Source: Streptomyces viridochromogenes DSM 40736 (GTDB lineage Bacteria; Actinomycetota; Actinomycetes; Streptomycetales; Streptomycetaceae). From it: a stretch of 64,000 nucleotides of DNA. The DNA is taken from NCBI RefSeq assembly GCF_000158955.1, contig NZ_GG657757.1, forward strand, positions 3,089,866-3,153,865. Direction: 5' to 3'. Of this stretch, positions 25,821-34,773 are shown piece after piece (position 1 is the first letter of the stretch; the number at the start of each line of letters is the position of its first letter). The position numbers were made by a program, and so were the translations under genes. The notes under the pieces are model-generated. The model made no database searches and was not told the DNA's origin. It saw only the letters and a list, made by a program, of their open reading frames with translations.

Positions 25821-26006
25821 CGTGTTCCTTTCTTCGGCAACGCACGTCGCCGGAGGGGTTTCTGTCGCCGTGCCTAACGAGCTCTGGCCTGGGCGGAAAC
25901 CGAGATCCCGAAGATTGCCGATACCTCATACGAGATCTATTAAAAGACCGGCGCCGAGGGCGGAAAGGAACCGGGGGAAAACGTGAAGCCGGACGGGGGA
26001 CACGAC

Positions 26007-26044
26007 AGTCGTGGTGCCGCTCCGAGAGGGCCGGCACCACGACT
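26007..26044 (-). terminator. Terminator of the 26059-26745 gene
   Basis: Perfect 13-bp arms AGTCGTGGTGCCG and CGGCACCACGACT, 15 bases past the stop codon. Confidence 0.85.
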
Positions 26045-26058
26045 GGACGAGCTCGGGA

Positions 26059-26745
26059 TCAAGGGGCCGGCGGGAGCGCCGGCGTCAGCAGCGGGACATC
26101 AGGGTAGGTGACGGCCTCGGGAGTCAAGAGCGCGGACGTGTCGGCCGGGGCGCTCGACGACGTCGCGGAAGTGGACTGCTCCGCGGGCAACAGGTCGCTT
26201 CCGACCAGCGCGGCGAGCAGGTCGTCCACACCGCCCAGCAGCTCGTCGACCGTGGGAAGGACACCGCCGACGCCGGAGGTGATCGTCTCCAGGAGGCCGT
26301 CGACAGCGCCCAGCACGAGTTCCAGCAGGTCGCCCACGGGGTCGGCGGCGCGCGGCTCGGGCGCGACGGGCATCACGGCGGGCAGCACGGGGGCCGGCAG
26401 CAGTACGACCGTCGACTCGTCCGGGTTCTCGGTGTTCCGGGCGGCCGCCCGGGCCACGGCGGCCTTGGCGGCGTCTCCCAGCTTCCGGGCCTCGGTCGCG
26501 GACAGTCGGCCGTTGCCGTCCCGGAGTACGGCGTTGAGCAGGTCGGCCACCGGGGTGAGATCGCCCCAGTGGAGTCTTCCGATCTGTACGAGACGCGCGT
26601 CCGCGCCGGGGAGCCGGGCCTCGGGCGCCACATGGCCCTGCCCGCCGACCGAGTCGGCCGCCATGGCGACGGGGCCGGCGATCCCGACCAGAAGGGCGGC
26701 GCAGAGTGCGCTGGAGGCGATGCGCCGTGCGGGCAGAGCAGGCAT
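26059..26745 (-). CDS. Secreted protein, unknown function
   Basis: 228 aa. Signal peptide about 1-31 (ASSALCAALLVGIAGPVAMA). The mature part is Ala/Val/Leu/Pro-rich with amphipathic helical stretches (VGDLLELVLGAVDGLLETIT, LLGGVDDLLAALVGSDLLP) and a Ser/Thr/Pro tail. No Cys, no sorting signal, no family recognised. ATG 26745 with AAAGGAATT upstream; frames further 5' lack ribosome sites. It has its own terminator and faces away from the exopolysaccharide locus. Confidence 0.7.
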   Translation of the reverse strand: MPALPARRIASSALCAALLVGIAGPVAMAADSVGGQGHVAPEARLPGADARLVQIGRLHWGDLTPVADLLNAVLRDGNGRLSATEARKLGDAAKAAVARAAARNTENPDESTVVLLPAPVLPAVMPVAPEPRAADPVGDLLELVLGAVDGLLETITSGVGGVLPTVDELLGGVDDLLAALVGSDLLPAEQSTSATSSSAPADTSALLTPEAVTYPDVPLLTPALPPAP

Positions 26746-27134
26746 GAGAATTCCTTTCGACGGCGTTGGATCTTGAGCCCACCGTGAAAGCGCCCGGGTC
26801 TTCCCGCAACTGTTCATAGGCTTTTCGGGATTACGTGATTCCCCCTTTTGCGCGTCCATCCTGATCAGACGGTGTGTCAGGAAACCTCCCCCCGGCCCCT
26901 GCCGGAGCAACACACCGGCCTTCCCCGCTCGGGGCACCGGGGCCGACGGCCGCGCATCAGTCAACACACGCGGTTTCACTATTCCGACACACTTGTCAGA
27001 CTTCACCGAATTTCTTCGACTATGTCCGATTCATGACTAGAGTTGCGAACCGCCCGACGCCCTCCCCAGCGCGGACACATCGCTCTCGTGGCGCTGCTGC
27101 CACGGCCACCTGTTCCGAAAGGCAACAAACGGTC
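26746..27134. promoter_or_regulatory. Divergent intergenic region before the exopolysaccharide locus
   Basis: 389 bases without a gene. AT-richer patches near 26805-26850 and 26975-27030 are candidate promoters for the two divergent flanking genes. I see no repeat or known operator. Confidence 0.4.
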
Positions 27135-28223
27135 ATGCGTCATTCCCTGGGCCCGCTGTTCCGCCGCGCGACCGTGGGCGTCCTCGCCCTTGCCGCCGTG
27201 TGGGCAGCGGGCGGTTCTCCGGCGGCCGCACCGGCCGCCGCCCCCTCACCGGAGGCCGAGAGCCTCGTCTTCGGCGAGCGGTACCGCGCGCTGCAGCACG
27301 GCAGCATCGTACGCGCGGCCAACGCCTCGATCACCTGCCGCGCGACCCATCGGCCGGCGTGTCCGGACGCGCAGGCGGGCGGATCCGGTGCGAACGGCGA
27401 CTTCGACATGTTCTACGTCGACGTCGACCGCGATCCCAACACCTACAACTCCTCCCGCGGGGAGGTCCGCCTGCCCAGCGGCGCCCGGGTGTCGTACGCG
27501 CGCCTCTACTGGGGCGGCAACCTGCGCGTCGGCGAACAGAAGCCGGCGGAGGACAACGGGCGCGTGCTGGTCGCCGAACCCGGCGGCGAGTACAAGGAAC
27601 TGATCGCCGACACGGTGGTCGGACACCGCGTGCTGGACGGCATGGACGCCTTCCAGGCCTCGGCGGACGTGACACGGCTGGTGCGGGAAGGCGGCCCGGG
27701 CCTGTACACCGTGGCCCAGATCAACATCGCCATGGGCCGATCGACGGCCGGGTCGTGGGGCGGCTGGACGCTCGTGGTCGCCTACGAGCACCCCGAGGAG
27801 CCGCTGCGGCACCTCTCGCTCTGGGACGGCTTCGCCCCCCTGAACTCCGGTGGGGGACAGACGATCCAGCTGACCAACCTGGGCTGGGCCGCCGGCGCGG
27901 GAGGCCGCGCGGGGCTGGTGGCGTACAACGGCGACCGGGGAAGCGGCGGCGACACGTTCACCGTGACGACCGGTCAGTCCGAGAACGCCCTCAGCAACGC
28001 GGCCAACCCCCAGAACGACGTCCTCAACTCCACCATCAGCGAGCCCGGGGCGGATGCGGCACGGGTCCCCGCGTACACCAACACCCTCGGCTACGACTCC
28101 GACGTGTTCGACCTCGGGAGAAGCCTGGAGCGCGCCGGCGACCAGGCGACCTTCCGGATCCGGTCCCAGCAGGACGCGGCATGGGCCGGCGTGCTCTTCG
28201 CCGCCGTCGACGCACGGCGGTGA
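27135..28223 (+). CDS. Secreted DUF3344-like protein
   Basis: 362 aa. Signal peptide about 1-40 (twin Arg then LALAAVWAAGG). The mature protein is beta-rich, with FDMFYVDVDRDPNTYNSS, ARVSYARLYWGG, ADVTRLVREGG, WTLVVAYEHP and RSQQDAAWAGVLFAAVD near the end, the pattern I associate with DUF3344 extracellular proteins. Two Cys (about 57 and 64) could pair. Function unknown. It opens the exopolysaccharide locus; the glycosyltransferase start is 50 bases after its stop. ATG 27135 has only a weak ribosome site (GAAAGG 14 bases upstream). Confidence 0.65.
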   Translation: MRHSLGPLFRRATVGVLALAAVWAAGGSPAAAPAAAPSPEAESLVFGERYRALQHGSIVRAANASITCRATHRPACPDAQAGGSGANGDFDMFYVDVDRDPNTYNSSRGEVRLPSGARVSYARLYWGGNLRVGEQKPAEDNGRVLVAEPGGEYKELIADTVVGHRVLDGMDAFQASADVTRLVREGGPGLYTVAQINIAMGRSTAGSWGGWTLVVAYEHPEEPLRHLSLWDGFAPLNSGGGQTIQLTNLGWAAGAGGRAGLVAYNGDRGSGGDTFTVTTGQSENALSNAANPQNDVLNSTISEPGADAARVPAYTNTLGYDSDVFDLGRSLERAGDQATFRIRSQQDAAWAGVLFAAVDARR

Positions 28224-28273
28224 CTCCGACGCCGTCCGCCCCGAACGCCATCGCGAGCGAGGAATCCGCGCAC

Positions 28274-29548
28274 ATGCATCCGTCATCGACCGCCCCTCTC
28301 CCCAGAGTCCTGCACCTCACCCAACCGGTGGACGGCGGCGTCGCGCGCGTCGTGACGGACCTGGTCCGGGCCCAGCTGTCGGACGGCCTGGACGTCACCG
28401 TGGCCTGCCCCGACAGCGCGCTCACCACGAAACTGCGCACGCTCGGCGCGCGCGTACGGCACTGGCACGCGACACGGTCGCCGGGGACGTCGCTGCTCCG
28501 GGAGGTACGGCACCTGGCACAGGTGATCGACGAGGTACGTCCCGATCTGGTGCACGCCCACAGCGCGAAGGCCGGACTCGCCGGACGGCTCGCGGTGCGC
28601 GGGCGGATCCCGACGGTCTTCCAGCCGCACGCCTGGTCGTTCGAGGCGGTCGGCGGCGGCACCGCGGCCCTGGCGCTGATGTGGGAACGCTGGGGGGCGC
28701 GGTGGGCCTCACGCGTGCTGTGTGTGAGTGAGGCCGAGCGCGCGACCGGCATGGGCGCCAGGATCACCGGCCGGTGGACCGTCGTCCCCAACGGCATCGA
28801 CCCGGAGCGCTTCCACCCGGCCGCCGCCGGCACCGTACGGGCCGGGCTCGCGCCGCTCGCCGGCATCCACCCGGCGGCACCGCTCGCGGTGTGCGTGGGG
28901 CGGCTGTGCCGGCAGAAGGGGCAGGACGTCCTGCTGCGGGCGTGGGAATCCGTCGTGCAGCGGGTGCCCGACGCCCGCCTCGTCCTGGTCGGTGACGGGC
29001 CCGACCTCGACCGGCTGCGCGAAGGCGCCCCGCCTTCCGTGGTGTTCACGGGAGCCGTCGCCGACGCCTCCCCCTGGTACCAGGCCGCCGACCTCGTCAT
29101 CCTGCCGTCCCGCTGGGAGGGCATGGCCCTCGCGCCGCTGGAGGCGATGGCCTGCGGGCGGCCCGTGGTGGTCACGGACGTCGACGGCGCCCGCGAGAGC
29201 CTGCCGCCCGCCATCACTTCCCGGTGCCTGGTCCCGCCGGAGAACCCGGCGGCACTGGCCGGGGCCGTCACCGAGTTGCTGGTCGACCCGCTGCTGCGCG
29301 AGACGCTCGGCAACCAGGGCCGCCGGCACGTGCTGTCCACCCACGACGTGCGGCACACCGCCGAAGCCGTCTCGGACGTCTACCGCGACCTGCTCGGCCC
29401 GTGGACCGCCGCCACCCCCGGCGTCATTCCCGGCGCCATTCCCGGCGCTGAGCACGGTCAGCCGCTCGACACCGGACGTGGCGCCGAGACGAACCGGACA
29501 CCGCAGCGCGTCGAGCCCACCGAGTACAGGGAGTCCATCCACTCGTGA
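28274..29548 (+). CDS. Family-4 glycosyltransferase (exopolysaccharide assembly)
   Basis: 424 aa, GT-B fold. N-terminal Rossmann half with QPVDGGVARVVTDL and LVHAHSAKAGLAGRLA; C-terminal half with VVPNGIDPERF, LVLVGDGPDL, and the E-x7-E motif in SRWEGMALAPLEAMACG. It should add a sugar from a nucleotide donor to the lipid-linked repeat unit on the inner membrane face. The C-terminal 45 residues (VIPGAIPGAEHG onwards) are a low-complexity tail. ATG 28274 has GAGGAA about 10 bases upstream. Its stop overlaps the next start as GTGA. Confidence 0.87.
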   Translation: MHPSSTAPLPRVLHLTQPVDGGVARVVTDLVRAQLSDGLDVTVACPDSALTTKLRTLGARVRHWHATRSPGTSLLREVRHLAQVIDEVRPDLVHAHSAKAGLAGRLAVRGRIPTVFQPHAWSFEAVGGGTAALALMWERWGARWASRVLCVSEAERATGMGARITGRWTVVPNGIDPERFHPAAAGTVRAGLAPLAGIHPAAPLAVCVGRLCRQKGQDVLLRAWESVVQRVPDARLVLVGDGPDLDRLREGAPPSVVFTGAVADASPWYQAADLVILPSRWEGMALAPLEAMACGRPVVVTDVDGARESLPPAITSRCLVPPENPAALAGAVTELLVDPLLRETLGNQGRRHVLSTHDVRHTAEAVSDVYRDLLGPWTAATPGVIPGAIPGAEHGQPLDTGRGAETNRTPQRVEPTEYRESIHS

Positions 29549-30972
29549 CCGCCGAACGCACCGTGCCCTCCCCCGGCGTACAGCCGCGGGAGCACGGATC
29601 CTCACCAGTCACGGTCATGCCGCCGCGTGGCACCGCCACCGGCCCCCGGCTGTCCGCCCCGCGGCCCCCGGCCCGGCCCGCCTCACCCGTCCCCCTGCTC
29701 GTCGCGGACGGCGTCGCCGCCCTGGCGGGCGTGCCGGTGCTCACCGAGACCCAGCGCCATCCACTCCTGGTCACCCTGCTGATCGTCGCCGCGCTGCTGC
29801 CGCGCCGGCGCGACGGGCGGGCGCCGGTACCGGGGCTGCTGGAGGAACTGCCCGCCGTGTGCGGGCGGATCGCGGTGACCTGGCTGGCCCTCGCGGCGCT
29901 GCTGGCGGCGTACCGGCCGGAGCACGCGCTGTCCCTCGGTACCGTGCTGACGGGCCTCGCTCTGCATGCGACGGCCTGCTGTGCGCTGCGCGGAGCCGTG
30001 CACGCGCGGCGCCGCGGCGCGCTGCTGCGCCACCCGCACACCGCACTCGTCCTCGGCCCGGTCGCCACCGCGCAGCGTGTGGCGGCCGCCGTACTGCGTC
30101 ACCCGCGGTGCGGCGTGCGGCCGGTGGGCATCGTCGCCGAGCAGCCGGACGGCACCGAGACCCTGCCGGTGCTGACGAACGCCGAGGAGGTCGAGCGCGC
30201 GGTCATCCAGAACGGGGTGCGGGCCGTGCTGGCCGTGCACCCCTCGGTCCGTGCCGAACAGGAGCCGCTGCTGCGGGCGCTGGCCGAGTCGGGCTGCGTG
30301 GTCTGGGAGGTCGACGCCGACACACCCTCGTACGCCACGCGGGAGCGGCTCGCCGGGTTCTCCTGCCGGCGTCTGGACATGTCCCCGGCCCGGCGGGACA
30401 GCGTGGGCAAGCGAACCCTCGACATCCTGGTGTCGGGGACATTGTTGTTGCTGGTCAGCCCGCTGCTGCTGGCCTTCGCGGCGGCGCTGCGGCTCAGCGA
30501 CGGGCCGGGCGTGGTGTTCCGGCAGGAGCGCATCGGCAAGGGCGGCAAGCCGTTCACACTGCTGAAGTTCCGTACCCACCGCCCGGTCGACGAGCACGAG
30601 TCGGCGACCCGGTGGAGCGTGGCGAACGAGAACGAGATGCGCTGGTTCTGCCGGATGCTGCGGCGCACCTCGCTCGACGAACTGCTCCAGCTGTGGAACG
30701 TGCTCCGGGGCGACATGAGCCTGGTCGGACCACGGCCCGAACGGCCCTACTTCGTCACCCAGTTCGGCCAGACCTACCCCGGCTACTCGGTCCGCCACCG
30801 CATGCGGACCGGCATCACCGGACTGGCCCAGATCCACGGGCTGCGCGGCGACACCTCGATCGAGGACCGCTGCCGGTTCGACAACGCCTACATCGACGAC
30901 TGGTCCCTGTGGCAGGACATCTGCATCCTGCTGCGCACCGCGGCCACGGTGGTACGTCCGACGGGGAGCTGA
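29545..30972 (+). CDS. Undecaprenyl-phosphate sugar phosphotransferase (initiating)
   Basis: 475 aa, WcaJ/CpsE type. N-terminal membrane helices (about 50-165), a central Rossmann-like domain (ALVLGPVATAQRVAAAVL to about 280), a membrane helix (ILVSGTLLLLVSPLLLAFAA) and the bacterial sugar transferase domain: DGPGVVFRQERIGKGGKPF, LLKFRTHR, RRTSLDELLQLWNVLRGDMS, LVGPRPERP, GITGLAQIHGLRGDTS. It transfers the first sugar phosphate to undecaprenyl phosphate. Coupled to neighbours: GTGA overlap upstream, five bases to the next start. Confidence 0.93.
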   Translation: MTAERTVPSPGVQPREHGSSPVTVMPPRGTATGPRLSAPRPPARPASPVPLLVADGVAALAGVPVLTETQRHPLLVTLLIVAALLPRRRDGRAPVPGLLEELPAVCGRIAVTWLALAALLAAYRPEHALSLGTVLTGLALHATACCALRGAVHARRRGALLRHPHTALVLGPVATAQRVAAAVLRHPRCGVRPVGIVAEQPDGTETLPVLTNAEEVERAVIQNGVRAVLAVHPSVRAEQEPLLRALAESGCVVWEVDADTPSYATRERLAGFSCRRLDMSPARRDSVGKRTLDILVSGTLLLLVSPLLLAFAAALRLSDGPGVVFRQERIGKGGKPFTLLKFRTHRPVDEHESATRWSVANENEMRWFCRMLRRTSLDELLQLWNVLRGDMSLVGPRPERPYFVTQFGQTYPGYSVRHRMRTGITGLAQIHGLRGDTSIEDRCRFDNAYIDDWSLWQDICILLRTAATVVRPTGS

Positions 30973-30977
30973 CAGAG

Positions 30978-32318
30978 GTGAGCCTCGCACTGACGCCGCT
31001 CCCCCGCCGCGTCGCCGCACTGACACCGGCCCTGCCCATCGTGGCCGTGCCCGCCCTGCTGGCCCTGCCGGTGATGCCCGAGGGCGCCGGTCCCGCCGAC
31101 GTGCTCTCCGGGCTCGTCGTGATCTACTGCGTGATCCGTCTGCTGCGCGAACGGCGGCGTCCGTTGTCGCCCGTCGCGGCCGTGGTCCTGGGCCTGCCGG
31201 TCGTGGGACTGGCGCTCGCCGCCATGGGGGCGCTCTCGTCCGAGGCCGGGCTCACCGGCCTCGGGCGCTATCTGCAGACGTTCGTCCTCGTTCCGGCGGC
31301 CGTACTGCTGCTGCTCCGCGACCGGACCGGCTTCCGGATGGTGGCCTGGTCCTTCGTGGGGCTCGGCCTGTGTCAGGGGGCCGTCGGCGTACACCAGTTC
31401 GTCACCCGGACCGGTGCCTCGTACCAGGGCGCGAACATCCGGGCGGTGGGCACCTTCGGGCCGCACGACGTGATGGGCATGGCGACGGCGGTCTCGCTCG
31501 GCCTGGTCTGCGCGGTCGGCATCGCGCTGGGCCGGCTGTCCGTACGGCAGCGGGTGACCGCCGCCGGGTGCGCCCTGGTCCTGTTGCTGCCGCTGGCGCT
31601 CTCCTTCAGCCGGGGAGCCTGGATCGCGACCGTCCTGACCTGCACGATGCAACTGGTGCTGGCCGGGTTCCGGCGCGCGCTGAAGGTCGCCGGGGCCGCC
31701 GTCGCCGCGGGCGTGATCCTGGTCGGCGGGTTCGGCGTGGGCTCGGCCCTCCTGCAGCAGCGGATCGACAGCATCGCCCAGGTCGCCGACGCGCCCGACC
31801 AGTCCGTCGTCGACCGGTACACCCTGTGGGCCGCCGCCACCGACATCTGGCGTCAGCACCCGCTGACCGGTGTCGGACTGAAGGGCTTCCCCGAGTACCG
31901 GGACGGGCACGCCACGCTGGCGCTGTCCTCGGGCAGCGAGACCGACGGCGCGGGAATGGTGTACCAGAGGCAGCCGCTGCTGTCGCCGCACAACATGTAT
32001 CTGCTGGTGCTGAGCGAGCAGGGCCTGATCGGGCTGCTGGGGCTCGCCGGGAGCTGGCTGGCGCTGCTGGTGTGCGGGATGCGGCGGCTGCTGCGCGTCC
32101 GCGACCGCGGACCGGGACTCGACTGCGGGCTCGCCGCCTGCGGACTGCTGGTCTGGCTGCTGACGGACTTCATGTACGGGGACATCGGCGGTCCCGCGAC
32201 CGTGCTGATCGCCGTGAGCATGGGGCTCGTGGCGTGGTGGGCGCTGGCCGGCGAGCCCCGTGCGGACGCGGCCCGGGTCGAGGTGCGGGAGCCCGCCGAG
32301 GAGGCTCTGGCGCGATGA
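30978..32318 (+). CDS. O-antigen ligase/Wzy-type polymerase membrane protein
   Basis: 446 aa with 10-12 membrane helices and the large outside loop typical of Wzy/O-antigen ligase proteins (about 255-345) containing TDIWRQHPLTGVGLKGFPEY and SPHNMYLLVLSEQGL (PF04932 pattern: P-x-x-GxG and HNxxL). It probably polymerises or ligates the repeat unit outside the membrane. GTG 30978 with GGGGAG upstream. Ends with ATGA overlap into the flippase gene. Confidence 0.88.
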   Translation: MSLALTPLPRRVAALTPALPIVAVPALLALPVMPEGAGPADVLSGLVVIYCVIRLLRERRRPLSPVAAVVLGLPVVGLALAAMGALSSEAGLTGLGRYLQTFVLVPAAVLLLLRDRTGFRMVAWSFVGLGLCQGAVGVHQFVTRTGASYQGANIRAVGTFGPHDVMGMATAVSLGLVCAVGIALGRLSVRQRVTAAGCALVLLLPLALSFSRGAWIATVLTCTMQLVLAGFRRALKVAGAAVAAGVILVGGFGVGSALLQQRIDSIAQVADAPDQSVVDRYTLWAAATDIWRQHPLTGVGLKGFPEYRDGHATLALSSGSETDGAGMVYQRQPLLSPHNMYLLVLSEQGLIGLLGLAGSWLALLVCGMRRLLRVRDRGPGLDCGLAACGLLVWLLTDFMYGDIGGPATVLIAVSMGLVAWWALAGEPRADAARVEVREPAEEALAR

Positions 32319-34024
32319 CGGTGGTGCCTTCGCAGTCCCCCGGGCCCGAGACGGACGACGCGGCGACCGTGCCCCCGGCGCGGGCCGCCACCAAGGCCGC
32401 GGGCAGTGCCGAACCGGTCTCGGCGTCGGCTTCCGCCTCGGTCTCCGGGCGTTTTCTGGCCAGGGCCGCGCTCGTCACGGCGTCGCTGTCCATCGCCGGT
32501 TCCCTGCTCGGCCTGGTGCGCGACCAGTCGCTGGCCCGGCTGTTCGGGGCCGGGAGCGACACGGACGCCTTCCTGGTCGCGTGGACCGTGCCGGAGTTCG
32601 CCGCCACGCTGCTCATCGAGGACGGGCTGGCGATCGCGCTGATCCCGGCGTTCAGCATGGCGCTGGCCCGCCGCGCCCGGGGTGCCGCGGGCGATCCGGT
32701 GCGGGCCCTGGTCGGCGCGACCCTGCCGCGGCTGTGCCTCGCCCTGGCCGCGGTGGCCGCGCTGGTCGCCGGTACCGCACCCTTCCTGGTCCGGGCCCTC
32801 GCCCCGGGCCTGCCCGATCCCGGGCTGGCCGCCGACTGCACCCGGATCACCGCGACCTGCGTGCTGGCCTTCGGTCTCGCCGGGTACTGCAGTGCCGCCC
32901 TGCGGGCCCACCGCTGCTTCCTCGCGCCGGCGGCGATCTACGTCGCCTACAACACCGGCATCATCGCCGCGATGTTCCTGTTCGGCGCGGACTGGGGCGT
33001 GCGCTCCGCCGCGGTCGGGGTGGCGGCGGGCGGCTGTCTGATGGTGGCGGTGCAACTGCCGTCGCTGTGGCGGCGGCTGGCGTCACGCACGCAGCCCCTC
33101 ACCGGTGCCGGGGCCGCCGACACCGAGGGGCAGCCGATGCAGCTCGCCCTGGTCGCCGCCGTGCTCCTGTTCGCACTGTGCCGCCAGTCGCAGGTCCTCG
33201 CCGAACGGTTCCTCGCCTCCGGCCTGCCCTCCGGCGCCATCTCGCACCTGAACTACGCGCAGAAGGTCGCCCAGATCCCGATGACGCTGTCGCTGATGGT
33301 GTGCACCGTCACCTTCCCGGTGGTGGCGCGGGCCCTGGCGGACGGCGACACCGAGCGGGCCCGCAGCCGCGTGGAACGGGATCTCGCGCTCGCCGCCTGT
33401 CTGGTGCTGCTGGGCATGTGCGCCGTGATCGCCTGTGCCCCGCAGATGGTCGAACTGCTCTTCCAGCGGGGGGCATTCAGCGCGAGTGACACCGCGGCGA
33501 CGGCGGACGTCATGCGCGTGTACGCCCTCGGGCTACTGGGCCAGACCCTGGTGGGCGCCCTCGTGCGCTCCTATTTCTCGGCGGGCCGGGCCGTCTGGTA
33601 CCCCCTCGGCGCGATGACGGCGGGCATCACCGTGACGTTCGCGATCGGCGCCGCGACCGTGCACTCCTGGGGCGTGGCGGGCATCGCCGCCGCCAACGCG
33701 TTCGGCATCACCGTCACGGCCGCCCTGCTGCTCGCCGGTCTGCGTACGGGCCGGCGGAACAGTCCGTACGGCGTCTCGGTCCGTGTCCGGCAGGTGCTGG
33801 CCGAGTTGAGCAGGCTGGTGTGCGCCGCGGTCGCCGCCACGGCCGCGGGGGCGTACGCGGCGGGGCGGATGCCGTCCCCGGCGGCGGGCCTCGTGGCCGG
33901 CCTGCTGACCGTGACCCTCGTCTTCGTCCCGCTCACCTGGGCCCTCGGTGCCCAGGGCTCCGCGTCCGCCCTGCGCTCCCTACGCGCCGTCACACGAAGG
34001 CTTCCACATGGCCGTTTCCGTTGA
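32315..34024 (+). CDS. MurJ/MviN-family lipid flippase of the exopolysaccharide locus
   Basis: 569 aa, about 14 membrane helices after a 40-residue Ala/Ser/Pro cytoplasmic leader. Family hallmarks: SIAGSLLGLVRDQSLARLFG, SDTDAFLVAWTVPE, LLIEDGLAIALIPAFS, and LNYAQKVAQIPMTL. MurJ flips lipid II, and this paralogue inside a polysaccharide operon most likely acts as the Wzx-type flippase for the lipid-linked repeat. ATG at 32315 overlaps the polymerase stop; its end overlaps the deacetylase gene by 17 bases. Confidence 0.9.
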   Translation: MTVVPSQSPGPETDDAATVPPARAATKAAGSAEPVSASASASVSGRFLARAALVTASLSIAGSLLGLVRDQSLARLFGAGSDTDAFLVAWTVPEFAATLLIEDGLAIALIPAFSMALARRARGAAGDPVRALVGATLPRLCLALAAVAALVAGTAPFLVRALAPGLPDPGLAADCTRITATCVLAFGLAGYCSAALRAHRCFLAPAAIYVAYNTGIIAAMFLFGADWGVRSAAVGVAAGGCLMVAVQLPSLWRRLASRTQPLTGAGAADTEGQPMQLALVAAVLLFALCRQSQVLAERFLASGLPSGAISHLNYAQKVAQIPMTLSLMVCTVTFPVVARALADGDTERARSRVERDLALAACLVLLGMCAVIACAPQMVELLFQRGAFSASDTAATADVMRVYALGLLGQTLVGALVRSYFSAGRAVWYPLGAMTAGITVTFAIGAATVHSWGVAGIAAANAFGITVTAALLLAGLRTGRRNSPYGVSVRVRQVLAELSRLVCAAVAATAAGAYAAGRMPSPAAGLVAGLLTVTLVFVPLTWALGAQGSASALRSLRAVTRRLPHGRFR

Positions 34025-34772
34025 TTCCCCCGACACCGGGAGACCCCCGGCCCCGCGCAGGGGCCCGGTCCCCTGGGTGGCGATGTACCACTCGGTGGGC
34101 GACTGCTCAGACGACCCGTACCGCATCACGGTCACGCCCGAGCGGCTCGACCGGCAGCTGGCGTGGCTGCGCCGGCGCGGACTGCGGGGCGTGTCCGTGA
34201 CGGAGCTGCTCGCCGCGCGCGCCCGGGGCGAGGGGCGGAACCTGGTCGGGCTGACCTTCGACGACGGGTACACCGACTTCGTCACCGAGGCCCTGCCGCG
34301 CTTGCGCCGCTGGAACTGCGGCGCCACCCTCTTCGTGCTGCCCGGGCGGCTCGGCGGCGAGAACGCCTGGGACCCGCTCGGCCCGCGCAAGCCGCTGCTG
34401 AGCGCGGACGGCATCCGGAGCGCGGCGGCCGAGGGCGTGGAGATCGGCTCGCACGGGCTGACGCACGTCGACCTCACCAAGGCGGACGACCTCACCCTGA
34501 AGACCGAGGTAGCCGAGAGCCGCGCGCGGCTGGAGGAGCTGACGGGTGCTCCGGTCGAGGGCTTCTGCTACCCGTACGGCACGATCGACGCCCGCGCCGT
34601 CGAGGCCGTACGGCAGGCGGGGTACCGCTACGCCTGCGCCATCGACCCCGGGCCGCTGACCGGTCCGCACGCCCTGCCGCGTGTGTACGTCGGCCAGGAG
34701 GACACGGCCTGGCGCCTGCAGCTCAAGCACTGGCTGCACCGGCTGCGGCGGCGTCCGGTGGAGGGCCTGTGA
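34008..34772 (+). CDS. Polysaccharide deacetylase (NodB/CE4)
   Basis: 254 aa. CE4 motifs are TFDDGYTD (catalytic and metal Asp), EIGSHGLTHVDL (metal His pair) and FCYPYGTID. No signal peptide or membrane helix, so either cytoplasmic or exported by another route; most CE4 enzymes acting on finished polymers are exported, which makes deacetylation of a precursor worth considering. ATG 34008 with GAAGG 8 bases upstream; the start lies inside the flippase gene. The next gene begins one base after its stop. Confidence 0.88.
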   Translation: MAVSVDSPDTGRPPAPRRGPVPWVAMYHSVGDCSDDPYRITVTPERLDRQLAWLRRRGLRGVSVTELLAARARGEGRNLVGLTFDDGYTDFVTEALPRLRRWNCGATLFVLPGRLGGENAWDPLGPRKPLLSADGIRSAAAEGVEIGSHGLTHVDLTKADDLTLKTEVAESRARLEELTGAPVEGFCYPYGTIDARAVEAVRQAGYRYACAIDPGPLTGPHALPRVYVGQEDTAWRLQLKHWLHRLRRRPVEGL

Positions 34773-34773
34773 G

